Positions 53,649 through 63,453 are shown, numbered from the stretch's first letter. The stretch is 64,000 nucleotides of DNA from Gammaproteobacteria bacterium (GCA_024234955.1 JACKNK010000003.1:62001-126000); one strand, 5' to 3'. Translations and numbers: made by a program. The notes: generated from the sequence alone by a model not told the origin.

Positions 53649-56600
53649 TTACGCATTCGCCATCGCCACCGCTTCATCGACATCGACCGCAACCAGACGC
53701 GAGACACCGGGCTCGCGCATGGTGACGCCGGTCAATTGCTTGGCCATTTCAATCGCGACCTTGTTGTGCGAGATGAAGATGATCTGCACGCGCTCGGACA
53801 TTTCCTCGACCAGGCGGCGGAAACGTCCCACATTGGCGTCGTCGAGTGGGGCATCGACCTCGTCCAACATGCAGAATGGGGCCGGATTGAGTTCAAAGAT
53901 CGCGAATACCAGCGCGACCGCCGTCAGTGCCTTCTCGCCACCCGACATCAGATGAATGGTCGAGATGCGTTTGCCGGGCGGTCGCGCCATCACTGCGACG
54001 CCGGTATCGAGCAGGTCTTCGCCCGTCAGTTCCAGGAAGGCCTCGCCACCCCCGAACAGGCGCGGGAAAACCTCGCGAAGACGGGCATTGACCTTGTCGA
54101 AGGTGTCCTTGAAACGCTGCTTGGTTTCGCGGTCGATCTTGCGGATCGCCGATTCGAGCGTCTCCAGCGCCTCCATCAGATCGGCATGCTGCGCGTCCAG
54201 GTAGGTCTTGCGCTCGTTCTGCTCCTCGAACTCCTCGATTGCCGCCAGATTGATCGGACCAAGACGAGTAATGCGCGCATCGAGTTCATGGACCTGCATC
54301 TGCCAATCCGCCTCGCGGGCATCCTCCGGTAAGGTGGCAAGCAACACCTGATAATCATGGCCATCCTGATGCAATGCCTCCGCAAGCGTCCGGCTGCCGA
54401 CGATCGATTCCTGCTGTTTCAAGCGCAACTCCTGCACCGACTCCCGGGCCGCCACCGATTTGCGCTCGGTATCGCCGCGCCGTGACTCCAGATCGCGCAT
54501 CGCCGCATCGACCTCCTCGACCCGGGAGCGCGCCCCGCTCAATTCCGACTCGACCTCCAGACGCTGTGCCAACAACAGTTCAAGCTGCTCGACATGTTCC
54601 TCGATCGGCTCGGCAGACTCGTCGAGCTGCGCCTGAACCGCCGCAAGCCGTTCCTGCTGCTGTGCAACCTGGGCCTCCAGGCGGTGCAGCCCTTGGGAAA
54701 GCGACTGATGCGCGGCACGCTTGGACTGAACCTCCAGCGCCAGGGCATGCGCGGCATCACGCAGACGCCGACCTTCGCCGCGTTGCTGATCCAGACGCGC
54801 ACGCAGGTCATCGCGGGCGCGGCTCAAACCTTCACGCTCGACCGCCAGCGCTTCCATTTCGGCCATCGCTTCACTGTGCTGCTCACGCGCCTCAGCCAGT
54901 TCCTCACGACTTTCCGCCGCTTGTTCACGCGCTTCGTCGCGGTCTTCCTGCAGCCGTGCGCGACGTGCGACGATCTGCTCGAAGCGCCCTTCCTTGCCAC
55001 TCAATCGCGCCCGCAGATCGCCGAGACGACGTTGCGCCTCACGCGCATCGGTCTGCAGCGCGCCGTGCTCGGCATCCCGTTCGGCAAGTTCGGTGCGCAC
55101 GGTTTGCTGCCGATCTTCCAGCTCGGAAACCCGATCTTCGATTTCCGAAAGCAACACCTGCAGTGTTTCGATCTCCTGGCTGCGTGCGAGCACACCGGCA
55201 TGGGCATCGTGTTCCCGCGACACCCGCAACCAGTCACGTCCGAGCCAGACACCATCACGGGTCACGATCGATTCACGAACTCCGAGTCGTCCGCGCTGTG
55301 CGAAGGCCTCGGCGACGGTGTCGGCGACATGAATTCCGGCGAGCAGACCCGACAGTGACCAGGGGGCGGTGACTTTGTCGAGAAGCGGCTCAAGACCGTT
55401 ATTACTCGCGCCTCTTTCGCCAGAGCCCATCTGGAACAAGGTGACTGAGCCCTTGCTCAGCACCGCCAGCCCGTCCGATGAAGCCTCGAGATCGGCGACA
55501 CAGATTGCCTGCAGATCCTGGGCAAGCACGGTTTCCAACGCGGTTTCCCAGCCGGTCTGGGCGCGCAACTGCTGCGCGAGACGTGGCGCATCGTCCAGCC
55601 CCTGCGCCTTCAGCCAATCGGCCGCACCGCCCTCTTCCTTGCCCAGCGCCGCCTGTTGCAGCGCCTCGAGCGAAGACAGCCGACCGCGTGATTCCTGCTG
55701 CTCGCGGCGGGCCTCGGCGAGTTCACGGGCAAGTTCCGTCTGCGCCTCGCGGGCCTGAATGATCGCCGTCTGGGCACGTTCGCGGGCGGCATTGGCTTCG
55801 GCCTCGTCTTCGGCCAATAGTTCGATCTCTTCGCGCAAGGCGTCGATCTCGGCCTCCAGCGGAGCCGAATCGAGGCGTTCGGCCTCCTCCACGAGACGCC
55901 GGTCGCGTTGTTCGGCCTGGTGAATCTGACGTTCGAGTTGTTCGATACGTGACTTCTGCACCTCGGCGGCCTGCGCGGGTTCGGCGGAACGCCGGGTGAA
56001 ATCGTCCCAGTTCGCCTGCGCATCGCTGTATTGATCTTCGAGTTCGGCAAGGACATCGGCGGCATCGGCCATGACCCGATCCGCCTTACCCAATCGCGGC
56101 TCGTTTTCCGCCAGATATTGAGCCAGGTCCTCGTGTTCGGTGCGATCGAGTTCCAGATGTTCCTCGGTCTCGCGGGCGCTGTCGCGCAACTGTTGGAGTT
56201 CCTGCTCCTGGCGGGCGCGCAACTGCTTGGCGTGGGCAATGGTCTGCTCGGTACGGGCAACATCGGCACCGATCGCGTAATAGCGCCCCTGAACCTCGTT
56301 GAGCTGATCCGAGGCCTCGGTCTGATTGACGCGCTCGCGCTCAAGACTCGCCTCGATGTTCCGCTGCTCCGCGATCAGCGCATCGAGGGCATTCTGACCT
56401 TCGGCGATGCCGCGCTCGCCCCGCTGCACGACTTCTTCCAGATCGCGGAGCCGCAGCACCAGCAGTTCGGCCTTGCGGGCGCGTTCCTCGGCTTTGTATT
56501 CCTTGTAACGCTCGGCGGTGCGCGCCTGACGTTCCAGTTTCTGCAACTGCTTGCCGATCTCCTCGCGCAGATCATCGAGACGTTCAATGTTCTCGCGGGT

Positions 56601-57158
56601 GTGACGGATGCGATTCTCGGTCTCGCGACGACGTTCCTTGTATTTTGAGATCCCCGCCGCCTCTTCCAGATAACCACGCAACTCTTCCGGACGCGCCTCG
56701 ATGATGCGCGAGATCGTGCCCTGCTCGATGATTGCGTAGCTGCGCGGCCCCAGCCCGGTGCCGAGGAACACATCGGTGATGTCGCGGCGACGACAGCGGG
56801 TGTTGTTGAGGAAGTAGGCGCTCTGCCCGTCGCGGCTGACCTGCCGCTTGATCGAAATTTCCGCGTAATTCGCGTATTCGCCACCGAGCGAACCGTCCGA
56901 ATTGTCGAACACCAGTTCGACCGAGGCCTGCCCGACCGGCTTGCGCGATGACGACCCATTGAAGATGACATCGGCCATCGAATCGCCGCGCAGATGCTTC
57001 GCCGAGGACTCGCCCATCACCCAGCGAACGGCATCGATGGTGTTCGATTTTCCGCATCCGTTAGGCCCACAGATGCCGACCAGATTGCTCGGCAGCGGGA
57101 TGGTGGTCGGATCGACAAAGGACTTGAAGCCGGCCAGCTTGATCTTGGCTAGGCGCAT
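53649..57158 (-). CDS. smc: Chromosome segregation protein SMC
   Basis: The ATG at 57158 gives 1169 residues and starts with the canonical MRLAKIKLAGFKSFVDPTT; the longer frame to 57341 is rejected. Walker A is GPNGCGKSN, two long coiled coils flank a hinge domain (about residues 510-660), and the C-terminal head contains the signature LMSGGEKALTAVALVFA and Walker B (FCMLDEVDAPLDD). SMC compacts and separates chromosomes with ScpAB, which are not in this window. Divergent from queF across about 220 bases. The ribosome binding site is weak. Confidence 0.95.
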   Translation of the reverse strand: MRLAKIKLAGFKSFVDPTTIPLPSNLVGICGPNGCGKSNTIDAVRWVMGESSAKHLRGDSMADVIFNGSSSRKPVGQASVELVFDNSDGSLGGEYANYAEISIKRQVSRDGQSAYFLNNTRCRRRDITDVFLGTGLGPRSYAIIEQGTISRIIEARPEELRGYLEEAAGISKYKERRRETENRIRHTRENIERLDDLREEIGKQLQKLERQARTAERYKEYKAEERARKAELLVLRLRDLEEVVQRGERGIAEGQNALDALIAEQRNIEASLERERVNQTEASDQLNEVQGRYYAIGADVARTEQTIAHAKQLRARQEQELQQLRDSARETEEHLELDRTEHEDLAQYLAENEPRLGKADRVMADAADVLAELEDQYSDAQANWDDFTRRSAEPAQAAEVQKSRIEQLERQIHQAEQRDRRLVEEAERLDSAPLEAEIDALREEIELLAEDEAEANAARERAQTAIIQAREAQTELARELAEARREQQESRGRLSSLEALQQAALGKEEGGAADWLKAQGLDDAPRLAQQLRAQTGWETALETVLAQDLQAICVADLEASSDGLAVLSKGSVTLFQMGSGERGASNNGLEPLLDKVTAPWSLSGLLAGIHVADTVAEAFAQRGRLGVRESIVTRDGVWLGRDWLRVSREHDAHAGVLARSQEIETLQVLLSEIEDRVSELEDRQQTVRTELAERDAEHGALQTDAREAQRRLGDLRARLSGKEGRFEQIVARRARLQEDRDEAREQAAESREELAEAREQHSEAMAEMEALAVEREGLSRARDDLRARLDQQRGEGRRLRDAAHALALEVQSKRAAHQSLSQGLHRLEAQVAQQQERLAAVQAQLDESAEPIEEHVEQLELLLAQRLEVESELSGARSRVEEVDAAMRDLESRRGDTERKSVAARESVQELRLKQQESIVGSRTLAEALHQDGHDYQVLLATLPEDAREADWQMQVHELDARITRLGPINLAAIEEFEEQNERKTYLDAQHADLMEALETLESAIRKIDRETKQRFKDTFDKVNARLREVFPRLFGGGEAFLELTGEDLLDTGVAVMARPPGKRISTIHLMSGGEKALTAVALVFAIFELNPAPFCMLDEVDAPLDDANVGRFRRLVEEMSERVQIIFISHNKVAIEMAKQLTGVTMREPGVSRLVAVDVDEAVAMANA

Positions 57159-57375
57159 GCAGCAATTTCGGTCTGATGCGACCTCGAACCGGTCGCGGTC
57201 CGTGCAACATAAAGACTCCCGGGCAGCAACACAATAGGCGCCGCAAACCCCTGTCCGGACTGGGTTTTCACCCCATAACAAACCCCTGCAGGTGGAATCG
57301 GCGACGGTATGGAATTTTGCGACCCGGCACGCTGTTATCATCGCGCCCGTTCTTTTACATCAAGCGAAACGATTC

Positions 57376-57765
57376 ATGTCCACCCAGCCAAGCAAGACCC
57401 TGGAAACCTTCGACAACCCGCGCCCGGGCCGGGATTACACCATCCGTATCCGGGTGCCGGAGTTCACCGCACTGTGCCCCAAGACCGGACAGCCGGACTT
57501 TGCGACCATCTTCATCGACTACGTGCCGGACGCGGCGTGCATCGAGTTGAAGGCGCTGAAGCTCTACATCTGGTCGTTCCGCGAAGAAGGCCATTTCCAT
57601 GAGGACGTGACCAACCTGATCCTTGACGACCTGGTCGCCGCCTGCGCGCCAAAATTCATGCGCATCACCGGCGAATTCGGCGTGCGCGGCGGCATCTACA
57701 CCACCGTGGTGGCCGAACACCGCGCCGACGGCTGGACGCCGCCGGTGCCCGTCACGCTGCCCTGA
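57376..57765 (+). CDS. queF: NADPH-dependent 7-cyano-7-deazaguanine reductase QueF
   Basis: The 129-residue enzyme reduces preQ0 to preQ1 in queuosine biosynthesis. It is the short, unimodular form. The catalytic Cys is in TALCPKTGQPDFA, and the nearby Asp is also present; the QueF motif ELKALKLYIWSFREEGHFHE follows, then the RGGIYTTV segment. The start ATG 57376 follows an AAGCGAAACG stretch. The FGGY kinase gene begins 41 bases after its stop. No preQ1 riboswitch was seen upstream by eye. Confidence 0.94.
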   Translation: MSTQPSKTLETFDNPRPGRDYTIRIRVPEFTALCPKTGQPDFATIFIDYVPDAACIELKALKLYIWSFREEGHFHEDVTNLILDDLVAACAPKFMRITGEFGVRGGIYTTVVAEHRADGWTPPVPVTLP

Positions 57766-57806
57766 TCGCCATCGGGACGCAGCCGATTCAGCGCGTAGAC
57801 AATCCA

Positions 57807-59084
57807 ATGCGCATTTCCGGCGATCTGTTTCTCGGCATCGACATTGGCACCTCCGGCGTACGAGCGACGGTGATCGATGCGCTCGGAAACACCCTGGCCT
57901 GGCGACGCCAGGACTTCATCGGACTCAACCCGCCCGGCGAACAGGACCCACAAACCTGGTGGGACGCGCTGGATGCCGTGCTCACCGATCTGGCGGGCGA
58001 AGGATTTGGGTCGCAGATCGCGGCCATCGGCCTGGATGCAACATCCGGCACGGTGCTCGCAATCGATACCGACAACGCCCCGCTCGCTCCGGCACTGATG
58101 TACAACAACACCCAGGCAAGCGAGGAAGCGGCGCGCGTTGCCGCCGTCGCACCGCGACAATCCGCCGCCCACGGGGCGAGTTCAGGGCTTGCGAAGCGGC
58201 TTTATCTGCACACGCAAATTCCGAACGCGGAATGCGTCTCACAGGCAGACTGGATACTTCGGCAGCTTGGCGCCGAAAAGGGCCATTCGGACCACCACAA
58301 CATGCTCAAGTGGGGCTGGGACCCGATTACCCGGAGCTGGCCGGATTGGCTCACAGAACTGAACAACGACACTGCGTCACTGCCGCAGGTTCACGCTCCC
58401 GGCACTCCCATCGCCCACATCGACGCCCAACGTGCCGCGCGTTTCGATCTGAACCCGGACTGCCTGCTGTGTGCCGCCACCACCGACAGCAACGCCGCTT
58501 TCATCGCCACCGGCGCACATCAACTGGGCGACGCCGTGACTTCCCTGGGCTCGACCCTTGTCACCAAGGTACTTTCCGCCCGACCGGTGTTTGCCCCCCA
58601 ATTCGGTGTATACAGCCACTTGGTCGGTGATCTGTGGCTGGTCGGCGGCAGTTCCAACACCGGCGGCGCAGTGCTGAAACAACACTTCTGCCCGGGTGAG
58701 ATCCAGGCATTGAGCCTGCGCGTCAACCCGCAGCGCCGCACCAATCTCGACTACTACCCGCTTCCCGGAATCGGCGAACGATTCCCGATCAACGACCCCG
58801 ATCTCATGCCACGCCTCAGCCCGCGACCGGATGATGACCTGACGTTCTTTCAAGGCATGCTCGAAGGCATCGCCCGCATCGAACAACGCGCCTATCGCCT
58901 GCTTGAACAACTCGGCGCGCCTTACCCGCGTTGCGTGCGCAGTGCCGGCGGTGGCGCGCACAACAAGCCCTGGGCCGATATTCGTCAGCAGATGCTCGGT
59001 GTCCCGATGCACACCGCAGATCAGGAGGAAGCGGCTTACGGCAGCGCGCTTCTCGCCGCAAACGCAATCATCAACCGGGCTTGA
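57807..59084 (+). CDS. FGGY-family carbohydrate kinase (ribulose/xylulose kinase-like)
   Basis: The 425-residue protein has the FGGY kinase fold. The N-terminal ATP-phosphate segment is FLGIDIGTSGVRATVID, GLDATSGTV lies near residue 74, and the C-terminal ATP-binding motif is VRSAGGGAHNKPWADIRQQML (about 375-395). The catalytic Asp is probably the one in TTDSNAAFIATG. It is closest in style to the short cyanobacterial and plant D-ribulose/xylulose kinases. The exact sugar is not certain. It is co-directional with queF but is unlikely to share its function. A terminator for the opposing nor genes follows. Confidence 0.82.
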   Translation: MRISGDLFLGIDIGTSGVRATVIDALGNTLAWRRQDFIGLNPPGEQDPQTWWDALDAVLTDLAGEGFGSQIAAIGLDATSGTVLAIDTDNAPLAPALMYNNTQASEEAARVAAVAPRQSAAHGASSGLAKRLYLHTQIPNAECVSQADWILRQLGAEKGHSDHHNMLKWGWDPITRSWPDWLTELNNDTASLPQVHAPGTPIAHIDAQRAARFDLNPDCLLCAATTDSNAAFIATGAHQLGDAVTSLGSTLVTKVLSARPVFAPQFGVYSHLVGDLWLVGGSSNTGGAVLKQHFCPGEIQALSLRVNPQRRTNLDYYPLPGIGERFPINDPDLMPRLSPRPDDDLTFFQGMLEGIARIEQRAYRLLEQLGAPYPRCVRSAGGGAHNKPWADIRQQMLGVPMHTADQEEAAYGSALLAANAIINRA

Positions 59085-59098
59085 CGTGACGATAAAAA

Positions 59099-59126
59099 AA
59101 CCCACGAGGCTTCCGCCTCGCGGGTT
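59099..59126 (-). terminator. Intrinsic terminator of norCB (minus strand)
   Basis: AACCC-A-CGAGGC pairs with GCCTCG-C-GGGTT around TTCC. On the minus strand it is followed by seven T residues, 47 bases past the norB stop. Confidence 0.85.
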
Positions 59127-59173
59127 CACTGCGCCGTATAGGGAGGATTCCGACGCAGTTCAAGCACGTTCTG

Positions 59174-60616
59174 TCAGACTTCGGCGGCAGCAACCTCCGC
59201 CGGTCGGGTATCCCCCTTGCCAACCGCCAGCAGGTCCCAGACCAGCAGCAAGGTACCGGCCAAGGTGACCCACCCGAACATCTGCCGCCACCACATCGCC
59301 TGCACGAACCAGGGATGTTGCTGGGCTTCGAAGTATGCGGACCAGGTCGAACCCCCCACGGCTCGTTCAATGAAACTCTGCTCGTAGCCGGCAATCAGCA
59401 AGGTGACACTCATGCCGATCACGCCCATATGGAGCAGACCGAGCGCCCATTTCCAGCGCCACGCCCCGGCGAGACCGGCGCCCATCCAGTTGTTGCCGCG
59501 CGATTGCTGAATCGCGACATAGAAGAAGGCGATATTGATGGTCGCGTAGGCCCCGAAGAACGCCAGATGTCCGTGCGAGGCCGACCACTGCGTCCCGTGG
59601 GTATACATGTTGATCTGCGGCAGAGTCTGCATGAAGCCCCACACACCGGCGCCGAAGAAGTTGCCGAAGGCATGTGCGATCAGCCAGGCCAGAGCCGGAT
59701 GATTGCTGTTCTTCATCTTGTGGACGCCGCTGTCGTACACCGCATGCACCACCATCGCGACCAGCGGAATCGGTTCCAGCGCGGAGAAGAAGCCGCCGAT
59801 CGACAGCCAGTAATTCGGTGAACCGATCCAGAAGTAATGATGACCCAGGCCGAGGATGCCGGAGCCGAACATCAGCGCGACTTCGATATACAGCCAGGTC
59901 TCGACGATCTGGCGACGCGCGCCGATGGTCTTCATCAAGGCCCAGGCCATCATGGTGCCGACCATGACTTCCCAAGTCGCCTCGACCCAGAGATGGATGA
60001 CCCACCACCACCAGTACTGATCGATGGAGATGTTGGTGGTGTAGAACATGCCGGCGAGATACAGCCCGGCGAGCGCGACCAGATCGAGCACCAGGACCCC
60101 GGAGATGCCGGTCCAACGGCCTTTGAAGAACGTCAACGCGACGTTGGCGAAGAAGATCAGCACCACCACGACGATGCCGATGTCGGCCCAACGCGGTGCC
60201 TCGATATATTCACGCCCTTCGTTGATCAACCACAGCGAGGTGTCGTTGCCGGGGCCGATCTGCACGAACAGATATACCAGCACGACCACGGTGACCGCCG
60301 CAGTGAGCACCCAGAAACCGAGGTTACCGAGCTTGAGACCGACGATCTCATGCTGGGATTCATCTTCCAGCAACCAGTAAACGGCACCGATGAAGCCGTA
60401 CAGCATCCACACCACCATGGCGTTGATATGGACCATGCGGTTGACCGAGAAATCGAGAATACCGTGCAGAAATTCGGGCTTCAGATACTGAATCCCGGCC
60501 AGCAGACCGAACAGGATCTGCGCGACGAACAGCACCACCGCAACAGTGAAATATTTCACCGCCAGCCTCTGGCCGCCGTTCAGGTTCGTCGAATCGAAAG
60601 TTCCGAGCGCGCTCAT
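59174..60616 (-). CDS. norB: Nitric oxide reductase subunit B (cNOR)
   Basis: The 480-residue membrane protein is the catalytic subunit of the cytochrome c-dependent NO reductase, which makes N2O from two NO. It has about 12 hydrophobic segments. The non-haem iron ligands are His208 and Glu212 (HLWVE), His259 and His260 (LGHHYFW), and the gate residue Glu281 (ALEPIP) is present. The haem ligand candidates are His63 and the His348/His350 pair in SASHGH. This is the short cNOR, not the quinol-fused qNOR. It begins 1 base after norC and ends at a strong terminator. Confidence 0.95.
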   Translation of the reverse strand: MSALGTFDSTNLNGGQRLAVKYFTVAVVLFVAQILFGLLAGIQYLKPEFLHGILDFSVNRMVHINAMVVWMLYGFIGAVYWLLEDESQHEIVGLKLGNLGFWVLTAAVTVVVLVYLFVQIGPGNDTSLWLINEGREYIEAPRWADIGIVVVVLIFFANVALTFFKGRWTGISGVLVLDLVALAGLYLAGMFYTTNISIDQYWWWWVIHLWVEATWEVMVGTMMAWALMKTIGARRQIVETWLYIEVALMFGSGILGLGHHYFWIGSPNYWLSIGGFFSALEPIPLVAMVVHAVYDSGVHKMKNSNHPALAWLIAHAFGNFFGAGVWGFMQTLPQINMYTHGTQWSASHGHLAFFGAYATINIAFFYVAIQQSRGNNWMGAGLAGAWRWKWALGLLHMGVIGMSVTLLIAGYEQSFIERAVGGSTWSAYFEAQQHPWFVQAMWWRQMFGWVTLAGTLLLVWDLLAVGKGDTRPAEVAAAEV

Positions 60617-60617
60617 G

Positions 60618-61217
60618 TCATTCCCCCTGCTGCATCGGCATGAAGTTGTTCGGGAAGCCGTTGGTGTCGATCGACGACATCCACTTCAGGAAAGCAATCA
60701 CGCCATGCGCCTCTTCGTCGGTGATACCGAGATTCGGCATCTTGCGACCGCTGCCGAAGGTGCGGGCATTGCCCGGTGGGTCGAGCAGAAAAGCCAGCAT
60801 CAGGGATTCCCGCGCGGCTTCGTTACCCCAGGAAGGATCCAGCCAGGCCTTGGTCAGATCGGGCGCGAAGTACGCACCATTGCCAAGCAAGGTGTGGCAA
60901 TTCATGCAGTTCTTGGCCTGCACGGTCTTTTTTCCCAGAGACACCAGGGCCTCGGCGTCTTCCTCGGAAACGGCCTTTCCGAAAAGCGGCGCGTCGTCGC
61001 CTATCGCAGGTACCTTGTGGCCCTTGGCAGCGTCTTCGACATAAGTGATGCGTTTGTTGATCACGGAATAGGCGGGCACGCGCTCGCCACCTGCCGTCAT
61101 CTGCGCCATCGAATCGAGCGTCAGCACAATCAGCACGATGAAAGACAACGCGGTCACCAGGACCGCTGTCTTTCGCCAGAAACCGGCGCTCGCCCACCAC
61201 GGGCTCATTGCATTCAT
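60618..61217 (-). CDS. norC: Nitric oxide reductase subunit C
   Basis: The 199-residue protein has one N-terminal membrane helix (about 13-35) and a periplasmic monohaem domain with CMNCH and the distal Met in RKMPNLGI. It receives electrons from soluble cytochrome c and passes them to NorB. Its ATG overlaps the stop of the upstream membrane gene (ATGA), so translation is coupled. The longer sequence before the haem site is typical for NorC. Confidence 0.93.
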   Translation of the reverse strand: MNAMSPWWASAGFWRKTAVLVTALSFIVLIVLTLDSMAQMTAGGERVPAYSVINKRITYVEDAAKGHKVPAIGDDAPLFGKAVSEEDAEALVSLGKKTVQAKNCMNCHTLLGNGAYFAPDLTKAWLDPSWGNEAARESLMLAFLLDPPGNARTFGSGRKMPNLGITDEEAHGVIAFLKWMSSIDTNGFPNNFMPMQQGE

Positions 61218-61549
61218 CGGAGGGACTCCTCGTCGGGGGAAGGGGAAACGGAATGGGTGGCGTGACTGAGGTGCCAGATCGCATGCGGTGCGAGCAGGTA
61301 TCCGAGCAACATCACGGCGGACAGCACCAGCCAGTAGCCGGAGAAATTCATGACCTGGGTGATCACCGCGACGGCGCCCGCGAGCAGGAGATAAGAAACC
61401 CAGGCAAACCGCATCCAGAGCGGCCGGGAATACAGGCGTGAAAGGGCAAACCCGCCGGCATAGCCTGCCCCGGCAAGAATCACCACGGCCGCCGCCGTAA
61501 AGGCGGCCAGAAAGTTTTCGCTAGCGACGGGTTCCAGCATTGGCAACAC
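61214..61549 (-). CDS. Small membrane protein in the nor operon
   Basis: The 111-residue protein has three hydrophobic segments (about 10-32, 45-65 and 68-90) and a charged tail. It is the first gene of the nor operon and overlaps norC by four bases. I do not recognise a named family with certainty; many nor clusters have small accessory membrane proteins that aid assembly. The start ATG 61549 is 55 bases from the Dnr box. A helper role for NorCB is inferred from position only. Confidence 0.7.
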   Translation of the reverse strand: MLPMLEPVASENFLAAFTAAAVVILAGAGYAGGFALSRLYSRPLWMRFAWVSYLLLAGAVAVITQVMNFSGYWLVLSAVMLLGYLLAPHAIWHLSHATHSVSPSPDEESLR

Positions 61550-61603
61550 TCCCGAGCCATTTCAAAGTCCCGGCAGGCTAGGTGGTCGCGGTCCGCCTTC
61601 TCC

Positions 61604-61617
61604 TTGACCAACATCAA
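61604..61617. promoter_or_regulatory. Dnr/FNR-type operator
   Basis: TTGACCAACATCAA matches TTGAT-N4-ATCAA with one difference. It lies between the divergent nor operon and dnr. The spacing to both start codons (55 and 50 bases) suits activation of nor and autoregulation of dnr. Confidence 0.75.
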
Positions 61618-61666
61618 GGTGCTTCCCAGGCACTAAACTGGGCTTGTCCCTCGTCAACGATTCGCC

Positions 61667-62353
61667 ATGACTGAAACGGAATACCCACTCACCCCCGAGG
61701 CCCTGCAGCGGGTCTGGCTGTTCGAAGCGCTCGATCACTCACGTATCGCGGCGCTGATTTCCCACACCCAGACCACGAGGCTGAAGCGCGGTGAATCGCT
61801 GTTCCAGCAAGGCGATCGTTGCGACCGCATCTATCTGCTCGTGGAGGGCCAGTTGAAACTGTATCGGCTGGCCATGAACGGCGAGGAAAAGGTCGTCGAT
61901 CTGATACAGCCGGGACAATCCTTTGCCGAGGCAGTCGCCTTCCTGGATGGTTCAAGAATGCCGGTCGCTGCCACCGCCCTGTCCGCGTCCACGGTCTATG
62001 GCTTCGATAGCGCCCAGTTCCTGCGCATGCTGCGCGACGACCCGGACCTGTGCTTCCGGGTGATGGCCGTGTTCAGCCGTCGCCTGCATCAACTGCTGAC
62101 TCAGGTTGAGGATCTCACGCTGCACAACGGGACGTATCGGCTGGCCAATTTCCTGCTCAGCCAGCCTCAGGCGGAAAACGGCGACGTGGTGCTCGATGTG
62201 CCGAAATACGTGCTCGCCTCACGGTTGTCGATCAAGCCGGAGACCCTGTCGCGCATCTTTGCCCACCTCCGAGACGAAGGCGTGATCAATGTGGACGGCG
62301 ACCACCTGCGTATTCTCGACCGCCCGGGTTTGCGCCAGATTCTCAACAACTGA
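61667..62353 (+). CDS. dnr: Crp/Fnr family regulator, Dnr/NNR type
   Basis: The 228-residue regulator has a cNMP-binding-like beta-roll (about 20-130), a dimerisation helix (about 130-150) and a Crp-type helix-turn-helix (LTLHNGTYRLANFLLSQPQ and LASRLSIKPETLSRIF). It lacks the N-terminal cysteine cluster of FNR, so it is not an iron-sulfur oxygen sensor; a haem- or NO-dependent Dnr type is likely. It stands next to nor with an FNR-like box between them, the usual arrangement for NO-responsive control. The ligand is inferred from family and neighbours. Confidence 0.87.
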   Translation: MTETEYPLTPEALQRVWLFEALDHSRIAALISHTQTTRLKRGESLFQQGDRCDRIYLLVEGQLKLYRLAMNGEEKVVDLIQPGQSFAEAVAFLDGSRMPVAATALSASTVYGFDSAQFLRMLRDDPDLCFRVMAVFSRRLHQLLTQVEDLTLHNGTYRLANFLLSQPQAENGDVVLDVPKYVLASRLSIKPETLSRIFAHLRDEGVINVDGDHLRILDRPGLRQILNN

Positions 62354-62444
62354 TCGACGCATCTGACCGGCGACATATCGCCGTGTTCGCGCATCGACTA
62401 CGATGCCGCCTCCTTCAGCCCCCTTCCCCACAGGTATGCATCCG

Positions 62445-63350
62445 ATGAACATCGACGAACTCAATCAGGCCTTCGGCGCCATCGATCTGGTGGTCTTCAA
62501 GGCGGGCCAGGGTGATCTGCCCATGATTCATGTCCACAACGCCTCTGCAGACGCCATCGTGTCGGTGTATGGCGGTCAGGTGCTGTCGTTCACGCCCCGC
62601 AGCACCGGGCGGGAGATGTTGTTCCTGAGCCAGTTGGCCTACTTCGCACCGGGCAAGGCGATCAAGGGCGGTGTACCGATCTGCTGGCCCTGGTTCGGCG
62701 CCGACCCGGAAGGCCAGGGGCGACCCGCACACGGCATTGCCCGTAACCGGATGTGGTCGGTATATGCGGTGGATTCATCGGTCGCAGATCGCACTGTCAT
62801 CACCCTCGGATTCGATTCGGACGCATCCACGCTCGCGGTCTGGCCTCATGCGTTCTCGATGCGTCTCCATGTCAGTGTCGGTGACACCCTGCAACTGGCG
62901 CTGGAAACCACCAATTCGGGGACAGCGCCGTTCCGTCTCACCCAGGCGCTGCATACCTATTTCTCGATCGGCGCGATCGCTCAGACCCAGGTCGATGGAC
63001 TCGATGGGCGGCGTTTTGCTGACAAGGCGCACGGCGGGATTGCCGTCACCCAATCCGGCCCCGTCACCTTCGGCGGTGAGGTGGATTCGGTCTATGCCGA
63101 TGTCGGCCCGGAACTCACCATTGTCGATGCCGCCCAGAACCGCAACATCGTTATCCGCAACCAGGGGAGCACCACTGCCGTGGTCTGGAATCCGTGGGAA
63201 GCGATCGCCAAATCGATGGCTGATCTCAATGACGACGACTACCACCGCTTCGTGTGTGTCGAGACCGCGAACGCGGGTGCCGAGATCATTGACGTGGCGC
63301 CCGGCCAAACCGCACGCATGGTTGCCCGATACAGCGACGAAAGCCGTTAA
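62445..63350 (+). CDS. D-hexose-6-phosphate mutarotase (YeaD-like)
   Basis: The ATG at 62445 is taken as the start, with AGGT ten bases upstream; ATG 62436 and the frame from 62403 are alternatives. The product is 301 residues with the aldose 1-epimerase fold. The conserved segments are KAIKGGVPICWPWFG, AHGIARNRMW (catalytic His) and WNPWE near the C-terminus with the second acid. YeaD-type enzymes interconvert anomers of glucose 6-phosphate and related sugars. It could supply Zwf with the right anomer, but it is not linked to that operon. Confidence 0.88.
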   Translation: MNIDELNQAFGAIDLVVFKAGQGDLPMIHVHNASADAIVSVYGGQVLSFTPRSTGREMLFLSQLAYFAPGKAIKGGVPICWPWFGADPEGQGRPAHGIARNRMWSVYAVDSSVADRTVITLGFDSDASTLAVWPHAFSMRLHVSVGDTLQLALETTNSGTAPFRLTQALHTYFSIGAIAQTQVDGLDGRRFADKAHGGIAVTQSGPVTFGGEVDSVYADVGPELTIVDAAQNRNIVIRNQGSTTAVVWNPWEAIAKSMADLNDDDYHRFVCVETANAGAEIIDVAPGQTARMVARYSDESR

Positions 63351-63362
63351 CTGGAACAAAAA

Positions 63363-63403
63363 GGCCAGACCGGCGCCGAAACGAATCCGCCACCGGTCTG
63401 GCC
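63363..63403 (-). terminator. Intrinsic terminator (minus strand)
   Basis: GGCCAGACCGG pairs with CCGGTCTGGCC across a 19-base loop. On the minus strand it is followed by TTTTT, about 50 bases past the Spy-like stop. Confidence 0.65.
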
Positions 63404-63406
63404 GTT

Positions 63407-63445
63407 GCGCCTGTTGATCGCGCCTGTTGATCGCGCCTGTTGCGC
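63407..63445. repeat. Short tandem repeat (13-base unit, about three copies)
   Basis: GCGCCTGTTGATC is present twice in tandem and then again as GCGCCTGTTGCGC, between the mutarotase and the Spy-like gene. It lies just after the latter's stop on the minus strand. Confidence 0.9.
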
Positions 63446-63453
63446 GTTATCGA

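Noticed and set aside
57159..57375. preQ1 riboswitch before queF
   Set aside because: No compact hairpin followed by an A-rich tail pairing with the loop could be seen in the leader.
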